From positions 186,001-250,000 of the forward strand of contig NZ_JARGNU010000003.1 in the NCBI RefSeq assembly GCF_029212375.1: a DNA stretch of 64,000 bases, written 5' to 3'. The notes beneath the pieces were generated by a model, which was not told the DNA's origin, did no database searches, and saw only the letters and a program-made list of their open reading frames with translations. This document shows positions 18,264 to 26,340 of this stretch, piece after piece. Origin of the DNA: Zhongshania sp. (GTDB lineage Bacteria > Pseudomonadota > Gammaproteobacteria > Pseudomonadales > Spongiibacteraceae). The position numbers and the translations under genes were made by a program. The first letter of the stretch is position 1. Every line of letters begins with the position of its first letter.

Positions 18264-18995
18264 ATGCGCCAAATTGTATTAGACACCGAAACAACGGGTC
18301 TGGACCCCAACCAAGGCCACCGGATTATTGAAATTGGCTGCGTGGAGCTAGTAGACCGCAAACTCACCGGCCGCCACTACCATCAGTACATTAATCCCGA
18401 CCGCGAAGTGGACGCAGGCGCAATAGAAGTCCACGGCATTACCAACGACATGCTCAAGGACAAGCCGTTTTTCGCCCAAATCGCCGATGACTTTTTAGAC
18501 TTTATTCGTGGCGCCGAGCTGGTTATTCACAACGCGCCCTTTGACGTTGGCTTTCTCGACGCCGAATTTAAGTTTTTGGCGCGCAAAGATCCCAAAATAA
18601 GTGAGATTTGTGGCGTTGTTGACACCTTGGTTATGGCGCGCCAAAAGCACCCAGGCCAACGCAATAGCTTAGATGCACTGTGCTCGCGCTACTACGTAGA
18701 TAACTCCCAGCGCGATTTGCACGGCGCATTACTCGACGCCGAAATCTTAGCCGACGTTTATTTGCTAATGACCGGCGGCCAAACTGCTTTGTCGTTAGCT
18801 GGTGATGACGGCTCTCAGCAGAGTGAAGGTGGGGCGAGCGGTGAGCACCGTCGCCTAGTTAATGCCCAGCGGCGTCTGCGAGTCATTGCTGCCAATAGCG
18901 ATGAACTTAGTTTGCATCAAAAGCAATTGGCCGAAATTGACAAAACGAGCGGTGGCAATTGTGTTTGGCAGCGACCTTTGAACACCGAAAATTGA
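18264..18995 (+). CDS. dnaQ: DNA polymerase III epsilon subunit (3'-5' proofreading exonuclease)
   Basis: Proofreading subunit of the replicative polymerase, 243 residues. DEDDh exonuclease motifs are present: Exo I VLDTETTGLD (Asp7, Glu9), Exo II HNAPFDVGFLDAEF, and Exo III RDLHGALLDAEILADVY with catalytic His and Asp. A flexible C-terminal tail with a VNAQRRLRVIAA segment would contact the alpha subunit. Follows rnhA directly and probably shares its promoter. Confidence 0.97.
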   Translation: MRQIVLDTETTGLDPNQGHRIIEIGCVELVDRKLTGRHYHQYINPDREVDAGAIEVHGITNDMLKDKPFFAQIADDFLDFIRGAELVIHNAPFDVGFLDAEFKFLARKDPKISEICGVVDTLVMARQKHPGQRNSLDALCSRYYVDNSQRDLHGALLDAEILADVYLLMTGGQTALSLAGDDGSQQSEGGASGEHRRLVNAQRRLRVIAANSDELSLHQKQLAEIDKTSGGNCVWQRPLNTEN

Positions 18996-19144
18996 TGAGT
19001 TTACCTTGCCACGCTGTATGAACTTCTTTAAAAGTGCTGTGCTTCTCAGTCGTTTAGTGCTAAATAGTCTATAAATAACCGCTAGTTAAAAGACTAAGTC
19101 AAAGCAGAACTTGATGACAGCCCAGCGGGCTACAGGAAATATCA

Positions 19145-20848
19145 GTGGCACTTAAAGTAGAAATTAATACCAGCTCATACGCCGTTGTTGCCGACGAGCT
19201 CGGTAAAACCCTGCAGCAGGCCACAAATGTTTTTGAAACATTTTTGTCTGAGCGCCATGATTTAAATTTGTTGGTGCAGTGCGAGGTGGATTTACGCCAA
19301 ATTGGCGGCACGTTGCGATTGCTGCAAATTCCCGGCGCAGCGCTGATCGCGGACGAAATGCGCTCACTGTGCTCAGCGATTTTAGCGAGTGTAACAGCAG
19401 TTCCGGAGGGCCAGCTCAACGCCCTTAGTACGGCCTTTTTTGTGCTGCCTCGATATTTAGAGTTTGTTCAATCTCGGCATTCCGATATTCCGCTCATGGC
19501 CTTGTCGCATGCCAATGAGTTGCGCGCTGCTCATGGCCAGCTTTTGCTGCCAGACAGTTATTTTGAGCCGTCAACACCACACTTGTTTAGCCGTGATGCC
19601 ACTATTAGATTGCGCAGTAAACCGCTTAGTGGCGCTGAGCTAGAGAGTGCCTTAAAGCGTATTCGCCACCTGTACCAGACTGGCTTGTTGGGCTTGCTGC
19701 GCGACGCCCAAATTCCCTTGCAGCTCACCGTGATGTCGCGAGCTGTACGCAGACTCTGCAATAGCATTGAAGCTGGCCCCCAACAGCGCTTTTGGCTGAT
19801 TGCCGACGCCGTTCTAGAGGCGTTTGTTAATAACGGCCTAGAGCTTAATGCCCACCGCAAAAAAGCACTTGCAGGCTTGGAAGGGCAGATGCGAGGCCGG
19901 ATAAAAAACCGCTTAGGTCTCAATGAAATATTAGAGCAAGAGCTGAGCTACTTGCTCACCCTGAGCACGTATCGCGAAGGTATGACTGGCAAGATCATGA
20001 AGGTGGCGCAGATCTATCCGGCTGAGATTAGCGATGAGCAAGTCTGCTCGCTGCGCAAACTTATGCTGGGTTTGAGCTACGACACCGTATCGTCGGTGAT
20101 TAATGAGTTGCGTGGTGAGTTGCGCCACGCCAAGGATGTGCTTGAATTAATCGCTCAGCATCAGCGCAGTGACGAAGATGAGATAAGGCCGCTTATTGCG
20201 GTATTAAAGCAAAGCGCCGACATTCTCCTTGTGCTAAATTTATCTGCCCTTGCTGGTAGTCTCAACGAGCATTGCGCCGTCCTCAACAACCTAATTGATC
20301 GCGATCTTAGTAAGGAGCGGGCGCAACTCGAAGATCTCGCCGAAACGCTGCTGTTTATTGATGGCAGCCTTGCACAAATCGACCGCAGAAAATTAAATTA
20401 TGAAGACCTCGGCGATCTGACTATCGAGCGCCGCGACGCAATTAGCGCCGACAACCAGCTAAGTGAAGCGCGCAGCATTGTCATTGACGAGTCTAAGGCT
20501 GCTATCGGTATGGTTAAGCGCGCTATTTCAGCCTATATAGACTCAGATTTTGATCGCACCCATATTTCAAATTTACCGCAACTTCTCAACTCAGTTCGCG
20601 GCGCATTCTATATGATTGGTGTTGAAAAGCTCCCTGAGGTCACCAGCGGCGCCACCGACTTTATTAGTGGCTTTGTGGAGCGCACGCAAGTTAACCCTGC
20701 TAGCGATATACAATCATTAGAAACGCTCGCAGACGCCATGATTAGCATTGAGTACTATCTTAATGAGCTAGGTAGGCATCACACTGCTGATGCGCGTATT
20801 CTGCAGGTTGCCGAAGACAGCGTAGCCTTGCTGCGCGCGGCAAGCTGA
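19145..20848 (+). CDS. fimL: FimL-like protein (ChpA N-terminal homologue)
   Basis: Helical protein of 567 residues resembling the N-terminal, Hpt-derived part of ChpA/PilL. Motifs such as DLRQIGGTLRLLQIPGAALIADEM are typical, but where active Hpt domains have a His it has GGTLRLL, as in FimL, which lacks phosphotransfer residues. In Pseudomonas FimL acts with the Chp/Vfr network to raise cAMP and support type IV pilus twitching, and its gene lies close to dnaQ as here. Starts with GTG preceded by AGGA at 7 nt. No chemosensory genes adjoin it in this window. Confidence 0.8.
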   Translation: MALKVEINTSSYAVVADELGKTLQQATNVFETFLSERHDLNLLVQCEVDLRQIGGTLRLLQIPGAALIADEMRSLCSAILASVTAVPEGQLNALSTAFFVLPRYLEFVQSRHSDIPLMALSHANELRAAHGQLLLPDSYFEPSTPHLFSRDATIRLRSKPLSGAELESALKRIRHLYQTGLLGLLRDAQIPLQLTVMSRAVRRLCNSIEAGPQQRFWLIADAVLEAFVNNGLELNAHRKKALAGLEGQMRGRIKNRLGLNEILEQELSYLLTLSTYREGMTGKIMKVAQIYPAEISDEQVCSLRKLMLGLSYDTVSSVINELRGELRHAKDVLELIAQHQRSDEDEIRPLIAVLKQSADILLVLNLSALAGSLNEHCAVLNNLIDRDLSKERAQLEDLAETLLFIDGSLAQIDRRKLNYEDLGDLTIERRDAISADNQLSEARSIVIDESKAAIGMVKRAISAYIDSDFDRTHISNLPQLLNSVRGAFYMIGVEKLPEVTSGATDFISGFVERTQVNPASDIQSLETLADAMISIEYYLNELGRHHTADARILQVAEDSVALLRAAS

Positions 20849-20876
20849 CAATAACCTTAATGAAGAAGTGTACTGG

Positions 20877-21524
20877 ATGAGTCTCGATTATCTGTTTTTA
20901 CTGATCTCCGCGCTGGGCCTGTTGCTGTGCTTACTGGCGGTATTGCGCCTGCGCAAACATCTGTTTAGCGGTTCGGTGGCAGTAGTTTTGGCCTTTGGCT
21001 TCACCACTGGCGCCATAGTGGTTAGTAAAGACGTGTTGAGCTATCGCCATCTTGCCGATGAACAAATGGTGGCGCGGGTGTTTGTGGGAGCCAGTAAAGA
21101 GGCTCAGGAGTATTTGGTAAGCGTCGACACCCTTGATGGCGAGGCGCTGCAGTCGTTCTTACTGAAGGGTGATCAATGGCAAATCGACAGCCGTATTATT
21201 CGTTGGCAAATGCCAGTTGCGCGCCTGGGATTAGACAATCTATACCGTTTAGAGCGCTTGCTTGGTCGATATTCAGATATTGAAAACGAGCGCAATGCCC
21301 CACGCACCGTGTATCTCATCAACCTTTCTAAGCCACTTGATGTGTGGCAGTGGTTGCGTAGCAACGACACGGTACAAAAGTGGGTTGACGCTAATTACGG
21401 CAACTCGGTGTTTGCACCGATGATTGATGGCGCGCAGTTTAGTGTGTATTTGAGCCATAACGGGCTCTTTATTCGCCCTGAAAATCCAATAGCCGTCAAA
21501 GCCTTACGCAACTGGCCCGCTTGA
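20877..21524 (+). CDS. Conserved hypothetical protein with N-terminal membrane helices
   Basis: 215 residues, function not recognised. Two hydrophobic helices occupy about residues 1-52 (MSLDYLFLLISALGLLLC and a second one ending near VVSKDVL), followed by a soluble domain of about 160 residues rich in charged and aromatic residues. A possible GTG start lies 9 nt upstream; the ATG at 20877 is preferred for its MSLDYLF start. It lies between fimL and sohB on the same strand with short gaps, so it is probably cotranscribed with them. Confidence 0.75.
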   Translation: MSLDYLFLLISALGLLLCLLAVLRLRKHLFSGSVAVVLAFGFTTGAIVVSKDVLSYRHLADEQMVARVFVGASKEAQEYLVSVDTLDGEALQSFLLKGDQWQIDSRIIRWQMPVARLGLDNLYRLERLLGRYSDIENERNAPRTVYLINLSKPLDVWQWLRSNDTVQKWVDANYGNSVFAPMIDGAQFSVYLSHNGLFIRPENPIAVKALRNWPA

Positions 21525-21584
21525 CTTAGACTGCCGTGCCGTATGAATATGTGGCACTTTTTGAACCTCTCTGGGAGTAATTTT

Positions 21585-22613
21585 TTGGAATTTCTATTGG
21601 AATACGGCCTATTTTTGGCCAAATCCATCACTGTGGTCGCCGCTTTTGTGGTGATTGTCAGCGCGATTGCGGTCGCTAGCCAGCGCACCAAAAAAGAAGG
21701 CAGCGAAGGTCATATTGAAGTAGAGACCCTGAATCATCGTTACGAAGACTGGGAAGACCTCTTAAAATTTGAAATTCTCGACGAAGACAGCTTTAAGAAA
21801 GAGCGCAAGCTCAAGAAAAAGCAGATCAAAGCCGAAATCAAGAAAAACGCCGACCAACATCGTAAGCGCATCTATGTGTTGGATTTTGACGGCGATGTTA
21901 GCGCCTCAGAGGTTGAGTTTTTGCGCCATGAAATTTCTGCAATTCTCACCGTGGCCAGACCCGAAGACGAAATTTTACTGCGCCTAGAAAGCCCTGGTGG
22001 CATGGTGCACAGCTATGGCTTGGCATCGTCACAATTACAACGCATTCGCGCTCATGGCATTCCACTAACCATTGCCATTGACCGTGTTGCTGCCAGTGGC
22101 GGCTATATGATGGCCTGTATTGGCAACCGCATTATGGCGGCGCCTTTTGCCGTTATTGGCTCAATTGGGGTAGTGGCGCAATTGCCCAACTTTAATCGCC
22201 TGCTTAAAAAGCATGACGTCGACATTGAGCTGCATACTGCGGGTGCCCATAAACGCACCCTAACTATGGTGGGTGAGAACACCGACGAAGGCCGCAAGAA
22301 GTTTATTGAAGAGCTTGAAGACACGCATATTCTGTTCAAAGAATTTGTCAGTGAAAATCGTCCTCAGCTAGATATCGACAACATAGCCACTGGCGAAGTG
22401 TGGTACGGCTCGCGGGCGATGGACGTGAAACTGGTAGATGAAATTCGCACCAGTGACGACTATCTGCTCAGTCAGCGCGCCGACAGTGATATATTTGCGG
22501 TTAGTTACCGTCAGAAGCGCAGCCTGCCCGAAAGGCTAGGTTTTGCCGCCGAAAGTGCGATTAATCGCACTTTGACTGGTTTGCTGGCAAAGCTAAGCCA
22601 GAATCGGTTTTAA
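21585..22613 (+). CDS. sohB: Inner-membrane peptidase SohB (S49 family)
   Basis: Signal-peptide-peptidase-like protease of 342 residues. A TM helix near the N-terminus is followed by a charged Lys-rich linker (KKERKLKKKQIKAEIKK) and the S49 core with ESPGGMVHSYG and the nucleophile region RVAASGGYMMACIGN. I place the start at the TTG at 21585: GGGAG lies 7 nt before it and the product then begins (M)EFLLEYGLFLAK, close to E. coli SohB MELLSEYGLFLAK. The ATG at 21543 would add 14 residues with no Shine-Dalgarno. Likely operon with the upstream membrane protein and the downstream pseudopilin. Confidence 0.92.
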   Translation: MEFLLEYGLFLAKSITVVAAFVVIVSAIAVASQRTKKEGSEGHIEVETLNHRYEDWEDLLKFEILDEDSFKKERKLKKKQIKAEIKKNADQHRKRIYVLDFDGDVSASEVEFLRHEISAILTVARPEDEILLRLESPGGMVHSYGLASSQLQRIRAHGIPLTIAIDRVAASGGYMMACIGNRIMAAPFAVIGSIGVVAQLPNFNRLLKKHDVDIELHTAGAHKRTLTMVGENTDEGRKKFIEELEDTHILFKEFVSENRPQLDIDNIATGEVWYGSRAMDVKLVDEIRTSDDYLLSQRADSDIFAVSYRQKRSLPERLGFAAESAINRTLTGLLAKLSQNRF

Positions 22614-22622
22614 GGAAGTCGC

Positions 22623-23126
22623 TTGAGATCGAGTTTACAGGTAGCCCAGCGTTTATCTCGACTAGGTCTCGGCTGCGCCCAGCTGAACGTAAAAAAACAA
22701 CGGGGCATCAAATTGTGGGAAATCGCGCTGGTGATCGCCATTGCCAGTGTGCTCGCCATTATTGTGATTGTCATTGTGACAAAGCGCATCGACACGGCCT
22801 TAAAAGAGCAGGTAGATAGCGATTTTAGACGTATTTCGATGGCTCTGCACCAGTACAAGCTCGACAATAATCGCTACCCAAGCAGTGCGCAGGGCTTAAT
22901 GGCACTGTATATCGCACCGGAAATAGACCCGCTGGCGCTTAAGTGGAATGGTCCCTACATTAATCGGGAAACGCTAATTCACGACCCTTGGAATAATGCC
23001 TATTTGTACACCAGCTCGGATGCACCACCTGGCTTTTCTGTTTCAAGTCTTGGCGCCGATTCTAAAGTGGGCGGCAAAGGTTTGAATACTGATATCTCCA
23101 TTCAGTATCAAAGTGATGAGCATTGA
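22623..23126 (+). CDS. Orphan GspG-like type II secretion pseudopilin
   Basis: 167 residues. A type III signal is visible: a basic leader ends at Gly28 in KKQRG/IKLWEIALVIAIA, with Glu at mature +5, then a hydrophobic helix. The C-terminal half has the GspG pattern NRYPSSAQGLMALY, GPYI, DPWNNAYLY and SSLGADSKVGG, the last resembling the calcium-binding loop. No other T2SS gene is nearby, so it may assist a remote secretion system or form a minor pseudopilin elsewhere. Starts with TTG behind AAGGAAG, 9 bp after sohB. Confidence 0.82.
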   Translation: MRSSLQVAQRLSRLGLGCAQLNVKKQRGIKLWEIALVIAIASVLAIIVIVIVTKRIDTALKEQVDSDFRRISMALHQYKLDNNRYPSSAQGLMALYIAPEIDPLALKWNGPYINRETLIHDPWNNAYLYTSSDAPPGFSVSSLGADSKVGGKGLNTDISIQYQSDEH

Positions 23127-23215
23127 GGCTTAGTTTTGTGACGCTAGGTATTGAGCGGGAATTTGGCAAATTTGCTGCTTATAGCGTTACAAGCTAAATG
23201 CGTATTTGCTTGCAA

Positions 23216-23701
23216 TCACGAGACAACCCCGCGCTGAGACGCCCAAAAAACACCCTCTAATTTGCTTACTCCAGCCTCACGGGTAGCTATCGCCATGCGT
23301 TTGGCTTTGCGCTCACCGTAAATGGCCACAGAAAATGTCGCCTTTTCACTGCTATTGGTACCCACCGGCCAATGCGCCTCCCAATACCAAATTTCTTTTA
23401 CACTGCCATTCTTTAATTTATAGCGTTTGGCATAGCGGTAAACGCCAGGGATTCCCGAATTATTGTGGCGGCGCAGGGTGGAGCAGAACTGCTTGCGGGT
23501 CGTTGGCGGATGTTCGGCCACAACTTTATCGCGATGCAGTTTGGCCTCAGCCAGTGCCTTACGCTTGCCGCCATAGGTTTTATCAGGAAAATTCTTAACT
23601 AAGAGTTTGCCTTGTCTGCGAATGCTGACTCGCCAAGCATGAGTTCGGTGTATGTCATCGTCAATTCGCGAGATGCCATACATAGTTTTACTTTTGGCCA
23701 T
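23216..23701 (-). CDS. AP2/ERF-type DNA-binding domain protein
   Basis: 161 residues, basic. Two AP2-like beta-sheet modules can be seen: residues about 8-58 (GISRID...AWRVSIRRQGKLLVKNF...KRKALAEAK) and about 80-150 (SGIPGVYRYAK...WYWEAHW...ATFSVAIYGERKAKRMA). AP2 domains in bacteria are found in homing endonucleases and in free-standing proteins. No nuclease domain is visible here, so a DNA-binding role is likely but unproven. Convergent with the pseudopilin gene. Confidence 0.75.
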   Translation of the reverse strand: MAKSKTMYGISRIDDDIHRTHAWRVSIRRQGKLLVKNFPDKTYGGKRKALAEAKLHRDKVVAEHPPTTRKQFCSTLRRHNNSGIPGVYRYAKRYKLKNGSVKEIWYWEAHWPVGTNSSEKATFSVAIYGERKAKRMAIATREAGVSKLEGVFWASQRGVVS

Positions 23702-24181
23702 ACTGCTACTCGTAAAATCCTTCTAAAGGCACCGCCTAGTCTTAGCTAAACATCAAAAAGGTGCCAAATTAATACGCATGCTGCACCATAATGGCTGATT
23801 TGAAGCTTGCGAAGCCCGATTGCTCGCCTGCAAATAGTGCGCATCTGCAACAATGCGGTCTAGCAAACCGGCAATGATACACTCGAAATGGTAGTGATCA
23901 CAAAACCCGAGCGGCTTAAATATTGATAAGCAGCATAATAGAGGTGTTTTTCTTCAGAAAGCAATCGCGATTGAGTAAATGTAGTTGGAATCGATCAATT
24001 AACGTTCAATTTACAGGCACTTACAATTTTAGTCCGCAGCTTGCTAGCGTGTAGTAAAAGCAATTTTGTTGCCAATGCGCTCGCTTTCAATGGAAGTTTG
24101 CGGTGTATTGCAATGCCGTATTTGTAAACGCGCGCCGTCTCGTTTATGCAGTGATTGTGATTGCCGCGCTAAATCTAAGTT
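23702..24181. other. 480-bp intergenic region, no established gene
   Basis: Between the start of the AP2 gene and the end of the patatin gene. It should hold the AP2 gene promoter near its left end. Apart from the small Cys-rich frame at 24075-24185 I see no RNA gene, repeat or terminator. Confidence 0.5.
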
Positions 24182-24185
24182 TTAG
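24075..24185 (+). CDS. Possible 36-residue cysteine-rich micro-protein
   Basis: ATG to TAG frame with six Cys in 36 residues, arranged CxxxxCxxC then CxxCxC in a basic context (VLQCRICKRAPSRLCSDCDC), which resembles a small zinc knuckle. No convincing Shine-Dalgarno precedes either possible ATG, and the end overlaps the convergent patatin gene by 4 bp. The cysteine density is the only argument that it is real. Confidence 0.25.
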   Translation: MRSLSMEVCGVLQCRICKRAPSRLCSDCDCRAKSKF

Positions 24186-25393
24186 CCAGCTTGGGGTTTG
24201 CTGGGCTGGGGACGGTAGAGAAACTCGATAAGTTCAGATTTTTGCGCCATGCCATCGCGATAACCTAGGTCAATTAGCTTGCCGCAGTATTCTGGAGTAA
24301 ATAGCAAATAACTTGAGATACTCACGCCACCACCGCCATTGCTACCCGAACCGCGCAAAAACATCCGCAGACTGCGGGGCAGCTCGTTAACGTGCTCGTC
24401 GGCAATGCGGTCGATGTCTTCGCTGGGACTAATAACAAGACAATCTATTGGCAGCAGTTCCTTGCCCATCATCGACAGATTTTCTTCTGGTATTAAGCGG
24501 ATTAATTCATTAATGCGCTCTAGGCGTTCAATATCGGTTTCGATGCTGTCGATAAAAGCGCTGTTCAATAAATGACCAATAATTTGGCCAAAGCCAGGCG
24601 ATTGGATTCGCTTAGGCAATTTCGGGTATTGCCGTTTATGGCCGTTAGCGGGAATAACCAAAACGCGATTAGCGCCTAAATGAATAACGGGGCTGATTGG
24701 GGTTAATTGCCGCAATGCACCGTCGCCATAGTAAAAACGACCTACTTTGGCTGGCGGGAAAATAGTCGGAATAGCGGTCGAGGCCATTAAGTGTTGCAGT
24801 TGAATAGGGGTGGCCACACCTTGGCGGCGCCAACGCTGCCAACCGGCATATTGCGGGCCGCCTTGAAAAAAGGTTTCAGAGACGCCTTCGGTATAATTCA
24901 TGGCGGTAAGACAAAATGCGTCTAAATCGCGATTGAGAATATTGCGGCTGATGTTTTCGAATTTAACGTATTCACCGAGCAGTTTGCGCAAGGGGCTATT
25001 GTCGAGCAGGGCCACCGGCTTAACGATGGTTCCGCCGGAATTAAACAGCGAGTAGGCCAAGCGTATGGCATTGCGCAACACCCCAAAAAAGTCAGCGCGG
25101 TAAATTTTATCGGTAGATAGCTCACGCCACAGCAATTCCAGTTGTTTAATGGTACCGGTGTAATGATGGGCGCCCGCCGCGAGTGATGCCGCATTGATAC
25201 CGCCGGCGGAGGTGCCCGCCAGAATTGGAAAGGGGTTGCCATGACGTTTGCCATGAATTTCTGCCAGTGCTTTTAGCACCCCCACTTGGTAGGCGGCCCG
25301 CGCACCGCCACCAGGTAACACCAGCGCGGTATTAGCTCGGTAATCGGCTTCTCGTTCGTCGCCTAATTGCTCGTTTGTTTGCGATGTAGACAC
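24182..25393 (-). CDS. Patatin-like phospholipase
   Basis: Ser-Asp dyad hydrolase of 403 residues. The oxyanion loop PGGGARAAYQ (residues 27-36), nucleophile elbow GTSAGG (Ser62) and dyad motif YYGDGALRQ are all present. No signal peptide is visible; it probably acts on phospholipids or acyl-lipids at the inner face of the membrane. It starts with GTG, sharing one base with the ppsR stop codon (TAGTG), so it is translationally coupled to ppsR. The functional link between the two is unclear. Confidence 0.9.
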   Translation of the reverse strand: MSTSQTNEQLGDEREADYRANTALVLPGGGARAAYQVGVLKALAEIHGKRHGNPFPILAGTSAGGINAASLAAGAHHYTGTIKQLELLWRELSTDKIYRADFFGVLRNAIRLAYSLFNSGGTIVKPVALLDNSPLRKLLGEYVKFENISRNILNRDLDAFCLTAMNYTEGVSETFFQGGPQYAGWQRWRRQGVATPIQLQHLMASTAIPTIFPPAKVGRFYYGDGALRQLTPISPVIHLGANRVLVIPANGHKRQYPKLPKRIQSPGFGQIIGHLLNSAFIDSIETDIERLERINELIRLIPEENLSMMGKELLPIDCLVISPSEDIDRIADEHVNELPRSLRMFLRGSGSNGGGGVSISSYLLFTPEYCGKLIDLGYRDGMAQKSELIEFLYRPQPSKPQAG

Positions 25394-26211
25394 TAGCGCT
25401 TATGCCCCCGTAAGCCGGTATCGAGCAATACTCGCGTGGCGATTTCTTCCACCGAGGCATGAGTTATATTTAAATACGGGATGCCAAACCGCTGAAACAT
25501 GGCCTCGGTTTGGCGCAACTCGTCTTCGCACTGGCGCAGCGAGGCGTAGCGGCTATTAGGCCGGCGTTCGCTGCGAATTGCCGACAGGCGCTCGGCTTCA
25601 ATAGTTAAACCAAAAAGCCGGCTGCGGTGTTCAAGCAGCGGCTTGGGTAGGCGGTCGCCTTCCATGTCTTCTTCGGTGATTGGGTAGTTGGCCACAAACA
25701 CCCCAGATTGCATTGCCAAATACAAGCAGGTTGGGGTTTTGCCGCTGCGCGACACGCCAATGAGAATTACTTCGGCTTGGTCGTAGCGGTTTAGGCGGGC
25801 ACCGTCATCGTTGTCTAGGGCGTAATTCACTGCATCAATACGCAGTTTGTACTCGGCGTCGCGGTCGGCACTTTGCGCGCGGCCCACAGTGCGCGAGGGC
25901 TTTTCGTCCAGGGCAATTTCCAGCTGTTTAACAAAGGTGCCTAGCACGTCAATAATAAAACCTTGGCTGGTGGCAATAATGGCGCAGAGCTCTTCGTTAA
26001 CGAGTGTGTCGAATACGATTGGCTGGTTGCCGGTTTCTGCCGCAGCACGGTTGATTTTTTCTACCGCCGAGCGCGCTTTTTCTACGGTATCTACATAGGG
26101 AATAACAATGTGATTAAACTTTTGATTTTCAAATTGGGACAGAATACTGCTACCCAAGGTCTCGGCTGTAATGCCGGTACTGTCTGATATAAAGATGGCC
26201 GCACGAATCAT
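25393..26211 (-). CDS. ppsR: PEP synthetase regulatory kinase/pyrophosphorylase
   Basis: DUF299-family bifunctional enzyme of 272 residues that inactivates PEP synthase by ADP-dependent phosphorylation and reactivates it by Pi-dependent dephosphorylation. The N-terminal FISDSTGITAETLG and P-loop GVSRSGKTP (152-160), followed by NYPI, are family hallmarks. It is divergent from ppsA across 129 bp, the usual arrangement of this enzyme and its target. Confidence 0.94.
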   Translation of the reverse strand: MIRAAIFISDSTGITAETLGSSILSQFENQKFNHIVIPYVDTVEKARSAVEKINRAAAETGNQPIVFDTLVNEELCAIIATSQGFIIDVLGTFVKQLEIALDEKPSRTVGRAQSADRDAEYKLRIDAVNYALDNDDGARLNRYDQAEVILIGVSRSGKTPTCLYLAMQSGVFVANYPITEEDMEGDRLPKPLLEHRSRLFGLTIEAERLSAIRSERRPNSRYASLRQCEDELRQTEAMFQRFGIPYLNITHASVEEIATRVLLDTGLRGHKR

Positions 26212-26340
26212 GTAGTTTTTTTACCTAAGGCTCGGTGTTTTTCGACGGGAATTTCCAAGTTACATCACTTAGTATAGCCCCAGCTTTGTTTATGTACTTA
26301 TTATCCGCTTAGCGGTTGTATTAAAAACGGGAGAAACAAC

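Noticed and set aside
23138-23190. Inverted repeat GTGACGCTA/TAGCGTTAC between the pseudopilin and AP2 genes as a terminator
   Set aside because: Loop of about 35 nt and no T-run; too weak to call.
26305-26315. CCGCTTAGCGG palindrome before ppsA as a Cra/FruR site
   Set aside because: Does not match the Cra consensus; kept only as a possible operator note in the ppsA entry.
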